From positions 1 through 50,701 of IMG/VR virus record IMGVR_UViG_3300020020_000045: a DNA stretch of 50,701 bases. One strand, 5' to 3'. Under the pieces are notes generated by a model. It did not search any database. It was not told the origin of the DNA and worked only from the letters and a program-made list of their open reading frames with translations. The DNA comes from a virus. Below, one piece after another: positions 1 to 7,219 of this stretch (the stretch's first letter is position 1; every line of letters starts with the position of its first letter). Both the position numbers and the translations under genes were made by a program.

Positions 1-154
1 GATCTGCTTCTGCCAACACTGATTGTTTACCATTGGTCATCTCAGACTCTTCATATGTAAATCCTTCTCGCTCCTTCTGCGCAAGCCATTCAAAAGCCTC
101 TTTAGATTTACTCCTGTATGTTCGTAAAGTTATGATTGTTTCAATGTGTTCCAT
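1..154 (-). CDS. Hypothetical protein, 5' part only
   Basis: The reading frame opens with ATG at 154 and runs off the left edge without a stop, so only the first 51 residues are visible. The start reads MEHIETIITLRTYRSKSKEA, followed by a charged stretch rich in Glu and Lys. No signal peptide, membrane segment or catalytic motif is visible. The upstream gene stops four bases before this ATG, the packing seen throughout the leftward block. I do not recognise the family. Confidence 0.6.
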   Translation of the reverse strand, partial: MEHIETIITLRTYRSKSKEAFEWLAQKEREGFTYEESEMTNGKQSVLAEAD

Positions 155-157
155 GTC

Positions 158-418
158 TTACAGTTTACTTTTCAAAGCGTTGTAAATATTCTGTTGAGTC
201 TTTATTGCTTGTTTATATTCGTGCAATGAATTAAAGTCGCCAACATTATTATAAAGTTCATGAAGTTTATCTCCAGCTTTAATTACTTCATCCTTCTCAG
301 AGAGTAGCTTTAAAAGCGCGATAACATGCCTTACGTTCTCGTTCAGGTCAATAGGTGGGTTTTTGTTCAACTTTTCTGTAATTTTCAGGACTTCTTTCTC
401 TATTTTCAAACCCTCCAA
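158..418 (-). CDS. Hypothetical protein, 86 aa
   Basis: The frame has no ATG near its 5' end, so the best start is TTG at 418. The product is a small, mostly helical, charged protein (many Lys, Glu, Leu) without cysteine motifs or membrane segments. It overlaps the 3' end of another short frame at 348-497 in a different phase, so the true start is uncertain and could be a later TTG. It probably belongs to the same leftward transcript as its neighbours. Function unknown. Confidence 0.5.
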   Translation of the reverse strand: MEGLKIEKEVLKITEKLNKNPPIDLNENVRHVIALLKLLSEKDEVIKAGDKLHELYNNVGDFNSLHEYKQAIKTQQNIYNALKSKL

Positions 419-497
419 AACTACAGAAGAATACAGTGCCTATAGGATATTTCTCATTTGCTTCTTTTACTAATGTCTCTTTCTCATGTTTTTCCAT
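348..497 (-). CDS. Small hypothetical protein, 49 aa
   Basis: ATG at 497 opens a 49-codon frame ending in TGA at 348. The N-terminus is rich in Lys and Glu (MEKHEKETLVKEANEKY), followed by a short hydrophobic Gly/Phe segment (IGTVFFCSFGG). It overlaps the next gene by about 70 bases, a long overlap for this region. Either this frame or the TTG-started one may therefore be wrong, or the two may once have been one gene. It has a proper ATG, which argues for it. Function unknown. Confidence 0.4.
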   Translation of the reverse strand: MEKHEKETLVKEANEKYPIGTVFFCSFGGFENRERSPENYRKVEQKPTY

Positions 498-568
498 TAT
501 TTCTATGTTTTAAAAAAGCCCAAAATCCCCTGTCTCTAATTCTTAAAGACATTTCATGTCTAAAAGAA

Positions 569-597
569 AAAGGCAACCCTTTTATATAGGATTGCCT
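569..597 (-). terminator. Leftward intrinsic terminator
   Basis: Arms AGGCAATCC and GGGTTGCCT (read leftward) form a nine-pair stem with one G-U pair and an AT-rich loop, followed by TTTTTC. It lies just downstream of the 172-residue gene ending at 625. Confidence 0.75.
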
Positions 598-624
598 CTT
601 TGCAATTTCTGATAATGACATATA

Positions 625-1143
625 TTAAGGAATGAACACTCCTCCGTTTTTAATTGCGTTTCTTACAATAGCTTTCATACGTGCGATAGGATTTTTATAT
701 TTATAATAAAAGTTCCTATCACATTCATTAATTTGTTTATATGACAAATGTGCCATATGAAATCTTCCTTCAAAAGCCCTCTCCATTAGCATTTGTTGTT
801 CAATGGAAAATAATTCATTCAAATATGTTAAATGAGTAGCATCCCTTTCTCCAGCTATTCCATTTAAATATGGGTGTTCTGACCCATACCATTTCACTGA
901 AAGATTGTTATTTCTCCATACAGAAGCAAATAATATAGCACCCCTTTGACATACTTTACATTGTTTCTTTTTCTTATTTTGTGATTTCAAAATAGCCTGT
1001 AAATCTCCATCTTCTAGTTTACAATCATCATATCTAAGTACTCTTCCATTATTAGCTATAATTCTTTTAGCTTCTATATGTTTTAGTACATCTTTTAAGA
1101 TTTCTATTCTTTTCTGTTCAATTGTTTTTTCTTTGGTTTTCAT
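625..1143 (-). CDS. Hypothetical protein with CxxC pair, 172 aa
   Basis: I chose ATG at 1143 because it lies five bases after the stop of the upstream peptidase gene; the open frame extends further but only to a TTG inside that gene. The N-terminal third is Lys-rich and helical. Near the middle is a CKVCQRGAIL segment, possibly half of a metal site. A helical region around LFSIEQQMLMERAFEG follows, then basic residues near the C-terminus. It resembles conserved unknown proteins I have seen in other phages, but no function is known to me. A terminator follows directly, so this is the last gene of its transcript. Confidence 0.75.
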   Translation of the reverse strand: MKTKEKTIEQKRIEILKDVLKHIEAKRIIANNGRVLRYDDCKLEDGDLQAILKSQNKKKKQCKVCQRGAILFASVWRNNNLSVKWYGSEHPYLNGIAGERDATHLTYLNELFSIEQQMLMERAFEGRFHMAHLSYKQINECDRNFYYKYKNPIARMKAIVRNAIKNGGVFIP

Positions 1144-1148
1144 GTTTT

Positions 1149-1754
1149 CTATGTTTTTATGTTTGTTTTCCAACTCCAATGTTTTTCTTTTACAAATTGA
1201 TATGGGTTCTTAACATCAGGAAGGTATTCCCAATGCCATCTTTCCTTCTTTACTGTCCTTACAAAGCCGAATTTTAAGGCATTTTCTTTAAGCCAATTAA
1301 ATGTCTCTTTGTCAGATGTATCAAAATCAAAAGCTATTCCCAGTTGATGAGCACTCCAACCTGGTTTTGCTGTTACAGGCGAAAATTTAGTGCTTTTTGC
1401 TGTTAATAAATATGTTGTGTCTGTTTTATGTTTTCTATGTGCATTTCTCTTTCTACATTCTAATTGTTCCTCAAATGTCCTATAAGCAGAATTAACTTTA
1501 ATTTCTACGCTATCTGACATTGCTGAATCAAGCATCACTTCCAGTATTGTATACATTTCCTTTGTGACCTTTAGGCCTTCAAATTCGTATACAACAGCTG
1601 AATCCACAACTACACCACTATCATACAGGGGATAATATTGTTCAATAATGAGAATTGGTTCTTCAACATAGAAAATAATGTCTTTTAAAGGGTTTTCTGT
1701 TGCTGTACTAACCGTAGTTAGAAACAAAATACATAACATCCATAGTTTTTTCAT
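1149..1754 (-). CDS. Secreted M15 (VanY-type) peptidase, probable lysis enzyme
   Basis: The product is about 201 residues from ATG at 1754. It begins with a basic-hydrophobic signal sequence (MKKLWMLCILFLTTVSTA). The C-terminal half carries the zinc-binding motifs of the D,D-/L,D-carboxypeptidase family M15: SAHQLGIAFDFD (S-x-H-x-x-G-x-A-x-D) and ERWHWEY (the W-H-x-E/W motif). These enzymes cleave the peptide stems of peptidoglycan, so it is the best lysis-enzyme candidate here; the signal sequence would carry it to the periplasm. The longer open frame starting at 1832 would bury the signal peptide, so the shorter start is preferred. Its own promoter lies at 1793-1823. Family call strong; role in lysis is inferred. 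Confidence 0.9.
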   Translation of the reverse strand: MKKLWMLCILFLTTVSTATENPLKDIIFYVEEPILIIEQYYPLYDSGVVVDSAVVYEFEGLKVTKEMYTILEVMLDSAMSDSVEIKVNSAYRTFEEQLECRKRNAHRKHKTDTTYLLTAKSTKFSPVTAKPGWSAHQLGIAFDFDTSDKETFNWLKENALKFGFVRTVKKERWHWEYLPDVKNPYQFVKEKHWSWKTNIKT

Positions 1755-1792
1755 ATTTGTTCTTTTCGTGAAATATAGACATAAAATGAGGA

Positions 1793-1823
1793 CAAAGATA
1801 CGAAATTGTTCTTTGTCCTCCAA
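1793..1823 (-). promoter_or_regulatory. Leftward Bacteroidetes-type promoter with inverted repeat
   Basis: Read leftward, TTG (1823-1821) is followed by exactly 20 bases and then TATCTTTG (1800-1793), matching TTTG-N19-21-TAnnTTTG. The expected start is near 1786, giving a short leader to the peptidase ATG at 1754. A perfect nine-base inverted repeat, AGGACAAAG and CTTTGTCCT, covers the spacer and the -7 box, so it could be an operator or an early hairpin. Confidence 0.75.
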
Positions 1824-1901
1824 GTCTGCCAATTTGACAGAAATGCTAAATTTACGTCATTTTAAGCGTTTATAACCATATTAGTTATAACATTAAGCAG
1901 G

Positions 1902-2126
1902 TTACATACCCACTAATTCTTCAATTTCCTCCTCAATTGTCTTATCTGATACAGGAATTCTAAACCTATTAGCATCAAAATATTTATAAGGAAGCTCATC
2001 TGGTCCAAGTGTTATTTCTTGTAGTTCAAAGCCTAATATACCTCCCTGTACATTACATTTTGTGGCATTTAGGACATGATAAATTTCTCCCTCTTTAATC
2101 CATTTATTTACAGAAATTATTTCCAT
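1902..2126 (-). CDS. Hypothetical protein, 74 aa
   Basis: Short acidic protein starting MEIISVNKWIKEGEIYHVLN, with a beta-rich look (alternating hydrophobics) and an acidic tail (TIEEEIEELVGM). The start resembles small phage proteins with an SH3-like 'intention to bind' strand pattern, but no motif decides this. About 80 bases of non-coding DNA, with the peptidase promoter, follow its stop. Function unknown. Confidence 0.7.
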   Translation of the reverse strand: MEIISVNKWIKEGEIYHVLNATKCNVQGGILGFELQEITLGPDELPYKYFDANRFRIPVSDKTIEEEIEELVGM

Positions 2127-2150
2127 AGTTATTGTACGTTTTTATAATTA

Positions 2151-2735
2151 TCAGGAAATTCTCCACCATCCCGTTGGGATAGAATTTTCATATTCTTCCA
2201 TTGAACCTTCTTGGAAATAGCTATCATATATCTCTCCATTTTCAGAATAGGAAATATGTCGGCTGAACATTGTTATATACTTTCCTCTGTTAAATAATGT
2301 TAACATTTGCTTAAATGTTACATTTGTATGGTTAGGGGTGTATTCTGTTTCCAGCATATTATTAACTTTTGCCAGCATATTAATAACTTTCTTACATTCA
2401 AAGAATGACAAACCATCCCTTATATCCAGTTTTATAAGACTATTAATAAGTTTTAAAGCTGTAAAAGGAACACTAAAAGCACTACAAATGGCTACAGCTG
2501 CACAATTTCCATATTTAAACTCTTCTTTAGAGGGGTGTACAATTATAACAGCTTTCTTTTCAGGCCTTTTAGGAGAATGTATATCTCTTCTACTTCTTCT
2601 AATTGGAGCAAAATAAACGTCATTATAACTATTTATTCTGGAATGTCTTGAATTAAAGTTTCCCTTCATACATTCATTTATTTTGCTCCAATTTATTTCG
2701 ATAGTTCTTGTAAGATCATTTTCCTGTGAAGTCAT
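2151..2735 (-). CDS. Putative papain-like cysteine peptidase
   Basis: Product of about 194 residues from ATG at 2735; the first in-frame codon, at 2741, is only TTG. The middle contains KYGNCAAVAICSAFSVPF, which resembles the catalytic Cys helix of papain-like or C39-like folds. About 80 residues later comes SRHISYSENGEIYDSYF, with the spacing of a catalytic His followed by an Asp/Asn-bearing strand. The N-terminal 70 residues are basic and may be a separate segment. The gene overlaps the preceding 41-residue gene by 20 bases. If active it could act on a host protein early in infection. The fold is inferred from the motif pattern alone. Confidence 0.6.
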   Translation of the reverse strand: MTSQENDLTRTIEINWSKINECMKGNFNSRHSRINSYNDVYFAPIRRSRRDIHSPKRPEKKAVIIVHPSKEEFKYGNCAAVAICSAFSVPFTALKLINSLIKLDIRDGLSFFECKKVINMLAKVNNMLETEYTPNHTNVTFKQMLTLFNRGKYITMFSRHISYSENGEIYDSYFQEGSMEEYENSIPTGWWRIS

Positions 2736-2841
2736 AAACAATAATTTGCTCTTTAAAAGGAGCTTTAGGAAGCCTATTAGTCATAAACCTTACTTTATAG
2801 TCCTTGCGTGCAGTGACTTTTTGAAAATCTGTCTTTTTCAT
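2716..2841 (-). CDS. Small basic protein, 41 aa
   Basis: ATG at 2841 opens a 41-codon frame ending in TGA at 2716. The product starts MKKTDFQKVTARKDYKVRF and is strongly basic. Its 3' end overlaps the start of the putative cysteine peptidase by 20 bases, suggesting coupled translation. The upstream gene stops three bases before its ATG. The tight packing on both sides supports it as a real gene. No known function. Confidence 0.65.
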   Translation of the reverse strand: MKKTDFQKVTARKDYKVRFMTNRLPKAPFKEQIIVYDFTGK

Positions 2842-2844
2842 AAA

Positions 2845-3030
2845 TTAGTCTTCTAAAACAGAAAAACCTGGTTGAAGTTGTGCTTTAATGGCCAATGTGG
2901 CCTCTTTTGCATTATTTCCATGTATATACATGATTCTATTCTTTCCAGAATAAGAGGTTGTACATTCATAATAATTAGCTAATTTGATTACATCTGCTTT
3001 CATTGTTGTTTCTGTTTTAAATTTAGTCAT
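2845..3030 (-). CDS. Hypothetical protein, 61 aa
   Basis: Sixty-one residues starting MTKFKTETTMKADVIKLANY. The pattern is strand-helix-strand, with GKNRIMYIHGNNAKEA in the middle and a short acidic end. It lies three bases from genes on both sides, so it is part of the same leftward operon. No cysteines arranged for metal binding, no membrane segment. Function unknown. Confidence 0.75.
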   Translation of the reverse strand: MTKFKTETTMKADVIKLANYYECTTSYSGKNRIMYIHGNNAKEATLAIKAQLQPGFSVLED

Positions 3031-3033
3031 AAA

Positions 3034-3414
3034 TTAGTTAGTTACAAGTTCTAATGTTTCGCTCCTTTTTAATATTTCTTTAGCTTCTTCAATACCTATC
3101 ATTTCAACAACTGAAGGCGGTAAATCTACCTCAAATGAGAATTCTGGTAGATTTAATCTCTCTAAATGGTCATGTTTTAGTTTATCAAACTTATTAATAA
3201 ATCGATCAGCTTCATTTGGTAATGCAATTTGAGAAAGATTCAAATTTTCTGAATCTGGGTATATTTCTCCATATATAACACAAGCTCTTGGAAATATTTC
3301 ACGAACAGCTAATGCTATAGCACAATTTTTAGACGTATCTTTAGGGTTTAATCCTACACCACAGAATATACTTCTCTGTAAGACATCTTTGGTTACTTTA
3401 ATTAATATTTTCAT
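3034..3414 (-). CDS. Conserved phage protein of unknown function, 126 aa
   Basis: Starts MKILIKVTKDVLQRSIFCG and contains NCAIALAVREIFPRACV, a segment I associate with a widespread but uncharacterised small phage family. The last third is helical and acidic (EAKEILKRSETLELV). ATG overlaps the TGA of the preceding 49-residue gene (ATGA), which fixes the start and suggests coupled translation. Cytoplasmic, unknown role. Confidence 0.8.
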   Translation of the reverse strand: MKILIKVTKDVLQRSIFCGVGLNPKDTSKNCAIALAVREIFPRACVIYGEIYPDSENLNLSQIALPNEADRFINKFDKLKHDHLERLNLPEFSFEVDLPPSVVEMIGIEEAKEILKRSETLELVTN

Positions 3415-3560
3415 TCTCTTATGTGTTTAGTTTCTGACGAGTAAAGAGGTTTTCCCTTATGTTTTCCAACATATCTCTTTACAACAACTTCTTTTGTGAC
3501 TTTATCATTCCAGGTTCCTTTAGAAATGACTGTTGTGCTTACAATGTCTCCTATGTTCAT
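3411..3560 (-). CDS. Small hypothetical protein, 49 aa
   Basis: ATG at 3560, stop TGA at 3411-3413, sharing the ATGA overlap with the next gene. The product starts MNIGDIVSTTVISKGTWNDK and looks like a small beta-barrel (SH3-like) domain: alternating hydrophobics with a basic middle (VVVKRYVGKHKGK). Overlap with the next gene and a one-base gap to the previous one support it as real. Confidence 0.7.
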   Translation of the reverse strand: MNIGDIVSTTVISKGTWNDKVTKEVVVKRYVGKHKGKPLYSSETKHIRE

Positions 3561-3561
3561 A

Positions 3562-4038
3562 TTATTTCCATGTTATTTTAGTACAATATTTTCCTCTTAT
3601 AGCTCCTATAAAATCGCCTGTTTTCTCTGCAAATGATTTATAATCAGGATTATATGGTTTTTCATCCCTTTTGTCTTTGATTTTTTTACATAAGAAATAG
3701 ATTCCTATACAAACTCCAATAAATATACTAACTAGTAATAAGCCTGTAGAGAAGTATAGAATAAATTTTACAAATACATTTAAATCTTGAGAATAATCAC
3801 CAATGAGAACTTGTCCTACTTTTGTAATAATAACAGAGAATAGCCATAAAATAATTCCTATAACAAATTTTCCTATAAATAGTTCTTGTCTTCCTACAAC
3901 AATTCTACCTGGAACAACTATAGGAGCAAGTAATATTGCAAATAAAGATCTCCAAAAGAAAGTACATACATCATTTGGAAAATTTCCATGCATCCAGTTA
4001 TAGTATCTGGCAAACCAATTGTTTTTGTTTAAATTCAT
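3562..4038 (-). CDS. Small integral membrane protein, 158 aa
   Basis: Three hydrophobic stretches are visible: LFAILLAPIVVPG near residues 31-43, then FVIGIILWLFSVIITKVG, then ILYFSTGLLLVSIFIGVC. The C-terminus is basic and charged (KKIKDKRDEKPY). The N-terminus is aromatic and polar (NWFARYYNWMHGNF). It probably spans the host inner membrane two or three times. Role unknown; superinfection exclusion or lysis control are possibilities without direct evidence. Confidence 0.75.
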   Translation of the reverse strand: MNLNKNNWFARYYNWMHGNFPNDVCTFFWRSLFAILLAPIVVPGRIVVGRQELFIGKFVIGIILWLFSVIITKVGQVLIGDYSQDLNVFVKFILYFSTGLLLVSIFIGVCIGIYFLCKKIKDKRDEKPYNPDYKSFAEKTGDFIGAIRGKYCTKITWK

Positions 4039-4045
4039 ATATTTT

Positions 4046-4138
4046 CTAGTTTAAATTATATTTATTCTTATCTGGAGGATCTTTTAAAAGGGCTATAATC
4101 ACTATGATTATAATACTCATTATTATGAATTTTTCCAT
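4046..4138 (-). CDS. Single-span membrane micro-protein, 30 aa
   Basis: ATG at 4138 and TAG at 4046-4048. The product is one hydrophobic segment, mostly Ile (KFIIMSIIIIVIIALL), followed by a polar tail (KDPPDKNKYN). It begins one base after the stop of its upstream neighbour. Such tiny single-span proteins recur in this block. Confidence 0.6.
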   Translation of the reverse strand: MEKFIIMSIIIIVIIALLKDPPDKNKYNLN

Positions 4139-4139
4139 A

Positions 4140-4355
4140 TTAATTGTGTCCAAATACTACATAGCCCATTTTTGTTTCAATCTGAGTCCATTTAGCAAAG
4201 CCTTGTGTAAAATACCCCTCATTGTTCTGAAAAGCTGTAGCTTTTTCAACTTCTAATTGTAAAGCTTGCCATTCAGATGCCTCAATCCATAAGCATTTAT
4301 CGAGAGCTTGTCTTTTACATGCCTTTATCATTTCTAGGTCATTTTTTGTCCACAT
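4140..4355 (-). CDS. Hypothetical protein, 71 aa
   Basis: Starts MWTKNDLEMIKACKRQALDK. Mostly helical, with EASEWQALQLEVEKA in the middle and an aromatic C-terminus (GYFTQGFAKWTQIETKMGY). No recognised family. It lies two bases downstream of one gene and one base upstream of the next, which supports the call. Confidence 0.7.
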   Translation of the reverse strand: MWTKNDLEMIKACKRQALDKCLWIEASEWQALQLEVEKATAFQNNEGYFTQGFAKWTQIETKMGYVVFGHN

Positions 4356-4357
4356 AA

Positions 4358-4588
4358 TTAAAAAATTAATGCTCCTTCTTCAATTTCTTTAATAAACATC
4401 ATTACGGGCTCATCATTCATGTTTAAATGTGTAGGGTATTTACTACCTGTTTTCAATAAACCTGCTACAGGGTTATATATTCCCTTTTCTGTAATATTCA
4501 CCTTCTTTAATGTCACTTTGTCTTCATGATTAACCACTTTTGTAACAATAGCAGGTGTCATTGTATAATTATGCATGAAAAGCTTCAT
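4358..4588 (-). CDS. Hypothetical protein, 76 aa
   Basis: Two in-frame ATGs, at 4588 and 4576; the second (MHNYTMTPAIV) overlaps the upstream gene by only 8 bases and may be the true start. The sequence alternates hydrophobic and polar residues, suggesting beta strands, and ends IKEIEEGALIF. No cysteine or membrane motif. Function unknown. Confidence 0.7.
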   Translation of the reverse strand: MKLFMHNYTMTPAIVTKVVNHEDKVTLKKVNITEKGIYNPVAGLLKTGSKYPTHLNMNDEPVMMFIKEIEEGALIF

Positions 4589-5255
4589 CTGTATCTATTT
4601 TAGTTAATTCTACTTTAGATTTTCTTCTTTCTGAACGATTTTTAAAATAATGATAGTCTCCATAACCACCAAAAGTTCTCCAATAGGGAGCTAATATTTT
4701 CTTTAATTCAGCTTGTTCTTTTAGTAACTGTGTATCAAGTTCTCTAGCATGGGTTATCGTTCTTTTGTTGACTTTCACAACTAAATAGTGATATGGGATG
4801 TTAATTTCCCAACAATCTTGAGCTCTTCCCCATGCTGAATTAACAGATTCTTTCTTAAAATAAGTGAAGAATGTCTTTTCTTGAGGGGTTAAACTATTAA
4901 ATTCAGCCTCTGTTAATATTTTGATATGGGGACTATCATGATAATAATATTGCTGACCTCTTGCTAAAATAACTCTAACGTTCTGTAAAGTAGGTTTTTT
5001 CCTTATTTCACTAACAATTTTAGGACTTCTTGTCCAATTATCTCTTCCAAACCTATCAATTAATGATTTAATAATAGGCCCTTTAGCACTCCTCATTAAG
5101 TCATCTCTTAAAGCAATAGAAAGAATCCAACCTGATTGATAAGGTTCTTTTAATAGCACTTTAGGGGCTTTTCTTAACAATTTATATATTTCATTAAGTC
5201 GTTTTTCAGCTTTAATGAATTTCTTATAAGTTAATTCGTATTTATCGTGCTTCAT
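4569..5255 (-). CDS. Hypothetical protein, 228 aa
   Basis: I start it at ATG 5255, seven bases after the upstream stop; the longer frame begins only with TTG. The product is basic, helical at the N-terminus (YKKFIKAEKRLNEIYKLLRK) and aromatic in the middle (GQQYYYHDSPHIKIL and AWGRAQDCWEINIPYHYLVV). A charged C-terminus follows. Basic and aromatic content could suit nucleic-acid binding, but no domain is recognised. It is one of the longest genes of the early block. Confidence 0.75.
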   Translation of the reverse strand: MKHDKYELTYKKFIKAEKRLNEIYKLLRKAPKVLLKEPYQSGWILSIALRDDLMRSAKGPIIKSLIDRFGRDNWTRSPKIVSEIRKKPTLQNVRVILARGQQYYYHDSPHIKILTEAEFNSLTPQEKTFFTYFKKESVNSAWGRAQDCWEINIPYHYLVVKVNKRTITHARELDTQLLKEQAELKKILAPYWRTFGGYGDYHYFKNRSERRKSKVELTKIDTDEAFHA

Positions 5256-5262
5256 ATTGTAT

Positions 5263-5412
5263 TTATTCAAGCCAATCTATAAACCTATCTTCTATATCAA
5301 TAGAATAATTTTTTCCTGTTATTATATACATTACACCTAATACAAAGTGTATAAAGAATAGGCATATTTCTGTTACTATACCTATTCTTAAGAATTTCTT
5401 TAATGTTTTCAT
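5263..5412 (-). CDS. Small membrane protein, 49 aa
   Basis: From ATG 5412 the product starts MKTLKKFLRIGIVTEICLFF, with one membrane segment (IGIVTEICLFFIHFVLGVMYII) and a polar, acidic C-terminus ending DWLE. The longer open frame lacks a signal for its start. The 105 bases upstream hold no convincing gene. Confidence 0.65.
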   Translation of the reverse strand: MKTLKKFLRIGIVTEICLFFIHFVLGVMYIITGKNYSIDIEDRFIDWLE

Positions 5413-5517
5413 AAAAATAAAGCCAGTATTCCAAATATATAGAGGATTTAACAAGAATCAAGTGTACCAACCTCCTACATACCATGCGCTGGCTCTCCCC
5501 CACATGTGGAAATGTTT

Positions 5518-6153
5518 TTAATTATCTAATAAGTATAAATATTCACATCCTGGAGATTTCATTTCTATTAATGCTCCTAAACATGCATCAGAAGCCTGTT
5601 TTAATACATCATCTGTTGTACATTCTATTAGTTTAGCTATTTCTGAAGAGTAAAAGCCAACATCCCCATGGAAAGTGTCGTAGCAATAACCCGAAGCAAC
5701 AAAGACCAGCCCACAAGAAGAAAGTTTTCTGTCTAAATTTTGACATAAATTCCAAGCATCATCTAAATTATCTACTTCTTTTAACTCTTTTTCTATTTCT
5801 GGAAAATGTTTGTTTGCTATTTTGGAAATTATATTATTAATAAGCTTTATTCTCAATCTTCTAGTAAATTCTAATTGGTCTAAAACATTAGAATTTAACT
5901 GAGCTATACTAAGTTTTATCATACCTTCAGCTCTGGTTTTATTAGAAGACCATTTTGAATCATTTAAAGATATTTTAAAATTTCTTATCTCTTTTCCAAC
6001 ACATGGAGGATTATCCCCATGTGGTAGTCCATAAGCATAGCATACAGCTGCTTCAATACACATTTCACCTGGTATTTGTTTACCAAGACCTGTAGAAAGT
6101 CCACATTCTACTGTTTCTTTGACTTTTATAGCTATTTCTTTTGTTAATTCCAT
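5518..6153 (-). CDS. Conserved phage protein of unknown function, 211 aa
   Basis: Start chosen at ATG 6153 (MELTKEIAIKVKETVECGLS); the frame opens earlier, but that part overlaps another small gene. Residues around GEMCIEAAVCYAYGLPHGD, followed by PPCVG and a helical RAEGMIKLSIAQLN, form a domain that I recall as common and uncharacterised in many unrelated phages. A second half with DLNDAWNLC-like helices and SSCGLVFVASGYCYDTFHGD follows. Several cysteines could bind metal. No signal peptide. Cytoplasmic, unknown role. Confidence 0.8.
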   Translation of the reverse strand: MELTKEIAIKVKETVECGLSTGLGKQIPGEMCIEAAVCYAYGLPHGDNPPCVGKEIRNFKISLNDSKWSSNKTRAEGMIKLSIAQLNSNVLDQLEFTRRLRIKLINNIISKIANKHFPEIEKELKEVDNLDDAWNLCQNLDRKLSSCGLVFVASGYCYDTFHGDVGFYSSEIAKLIECTTDDVLKQASDACLGALIEMKSPGCEYLYLLDN

Positions 6154-6178
6154 AATGATGAGTTTAATATTAATAATC

Positions 6179-6340
6179 TTATAAAATGACCCCTCCTGAT
6201 AGAGGGTTGATTTTAAATGAGCGTTTATTAAGGTCATGTTCAAAGAGCTCTTTCTTTCTCAAGGAGTCTTTGAAATTCTCCTTTATTTGGAATTTCTGTC
6301 TATTGGTCAGATTTCTCCATTTTAATGATATTGTTAACAT
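6179..6340 (-). CDS. Small basic protein, 53 aa
   Basis: ATG at 6340, TAA at 6179-6181. The product starts MLTISLKWRNLTNRQKFQIK and is strongly basic and helical through KENFKDSLRKKELFEHDLNK. It is too short for a typical ORF cutoff, but it fills the gap between two genes exactly (six bases from the upstream stop, 25 bases to the next ATG). Function unknown. Confidence 0.6.
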   Translation of the reverse strand: MLTISLKWRNLTNRQKFQIKENFKDSLRKKELFEHDLNKRSFKINPLSGGVIL

Positions 6341-6346
6341 ATTATT

Positions 6347-6535
6347 TTAATTTTTATTATCTTCAATATTAAACCATCCTACCACAATTCCTAATCCTAC
6401 AATGGCCGAAAAGCCATAAATACATTCTCTTCTATAAGAAGGTTCAAAATCAGAAGTAAAGAATTTATAAATACACCTTACTTCACCAATTATAGCCAAC
6501 AGCCACAATATGATGATAATTATTGATTTTTTCAT
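6347..6535 (-). CDS. Two-span membrane protein, 62 aa
   Basis: Two hydrophobic segments, SIIIIILWLLAIIGEV and CIYGFSAIVGLGIVVGWF, separated by a polar loop (FFTSDFEPSYRRE). Starts with MKK and ends with a short polar tail. One base separates it from the lipoprotein gene upstream, so the two are probably co-translated. Role unknown. Confidence 0.7.
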   Translation of the reverse strand: MKKSIIIIILWLLAIIGEVRCIYKFFTSDFEPSYRRECIYGFSAIVGLGIVVGWFNIEDNKN

Positions 6536-6536
6536 A

Positions 6537-7073
6537 TTAAAATTGTTTAATTCCTAATGTCTTTAATGTAATATTTACATGTTTCTTCTCTATTTTCTCA
6601 TCAGATGGACGTATAGCATATCCTTCAGTATATGTAGCTTTTGTTGACGTCCAGTAATATGTATTTAATGTATGTGTTTTAAGCACATTAGAGGCTGTTA
6701 GAAGCTCCCATTCTTCAATTGATGGAAGCCACCAATTATCAACAGAACATTGTCCTGCTGCATTATTAAGACCACATTGGGCTATTATAATCTCAGTATT
6801 ATATCTTCCTTCTACATTGAATTGTGATAAGGGGATATTTTCACAACCCCATGTATAAGAGCCTATTTCTTCTGATACTATATAGCCATGTTGTTCTCCT
6901 GAAACATATTCAGGGTCTGTTTCTTTAAAAATGTAGAAAATAAGCCCATTTTCATGTTTCTGTCCTATTTCTAAGGACATTAGTTTACTAACAGGCTCTT
7001 CTTGACAACAGAACAACATAGCAGATAGAATGATTATAAAAACCACTCTAACAATGTTTAATAAATGTTTCAT
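6537..7073 (-). CDS. Lipoprotein with DUF1566-like domain
   Basis: Product of 178 residues from ATG 7073, fixed by an ATGA overlap with the preceding gene. The N-terminus MKHLLNIVRVVFIIILSAML ends in FCC, a lipobox-like site, so it is probably lipid-anchored in the host envelope. The rest contains GLIFYIFKETDPEY, DNWWLPSIEEWELLTAS and YWTSTK, the pattern of the DUF1566 / Fibrobacter major-paralogous fold (W-x-LP-x-x-x-E-x ... Y-W-T-S-T). These are surface domains of lectin-like fold. An envelope lipoprotein in an early phage block could modify the surface or exclude competing phages; that role is inference. Confidence 0.75.
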   Translation of the reverse strand: MKHLLNIVRVVFIIILSAMLFCCQEEPVSKLMSLEIGQKHENGLIFYIFKETDPEYVSGEQHGYIVSEEIGSYTWGCENIPLSQFNVEGRYNTEIIIAQCGLNNAAGQCSVDNWWLPSIEEWELLTASNVLKTHTLNTYYWTSTKATYTEGYAIRPSDEKIEKKHVNITLKTLGIKQF

Positions 7074-7219
7074 ATTGTTACAAAATAAAGTATACATTCA
7101 GCAAAATCGCTGCTTTCTTCAGTCCACTTAAAAATGATGTTAAGTTCACCAATTCCCTCAATCTCTACATTGTTTTCAGTAATTAGTTTCCCATTACAGC
7201 CTATTGTATAGAGACTCAT
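7070..7219 (-). CDS. Small hypothetical protein, 49 aa
   Basis: ATG at 7219 and TGA at 7070-7072. Both ends share ATGA overlaps with their neighbours (7216-7219 and 7070-7073), strong evidence for a real, coupled gene. The product starts MSLYTIGCNGKLITENNVEI and looks like an all-beta fold of short strands. Function unknown. Confidence 0.75.
   Translation of the reverse strand: MSLYTIGCNGKLITENNVEIEGIGELNIIFKWTEESSDFAECILYFVTI

Noticed and set aside
5297-5503. 68-residue leftward frame
   Set aside because: Shadow of the membrane gene at 5263-5412; the other frame has the hydrophobic and start signals.
5458-5505. 15-residue Trp-rich micro-ORF starting MWGRASAWYVGG
   Set aside because: Too short to support from one sequence, although it has ATG and stop and lies in an otherwise empty gap.
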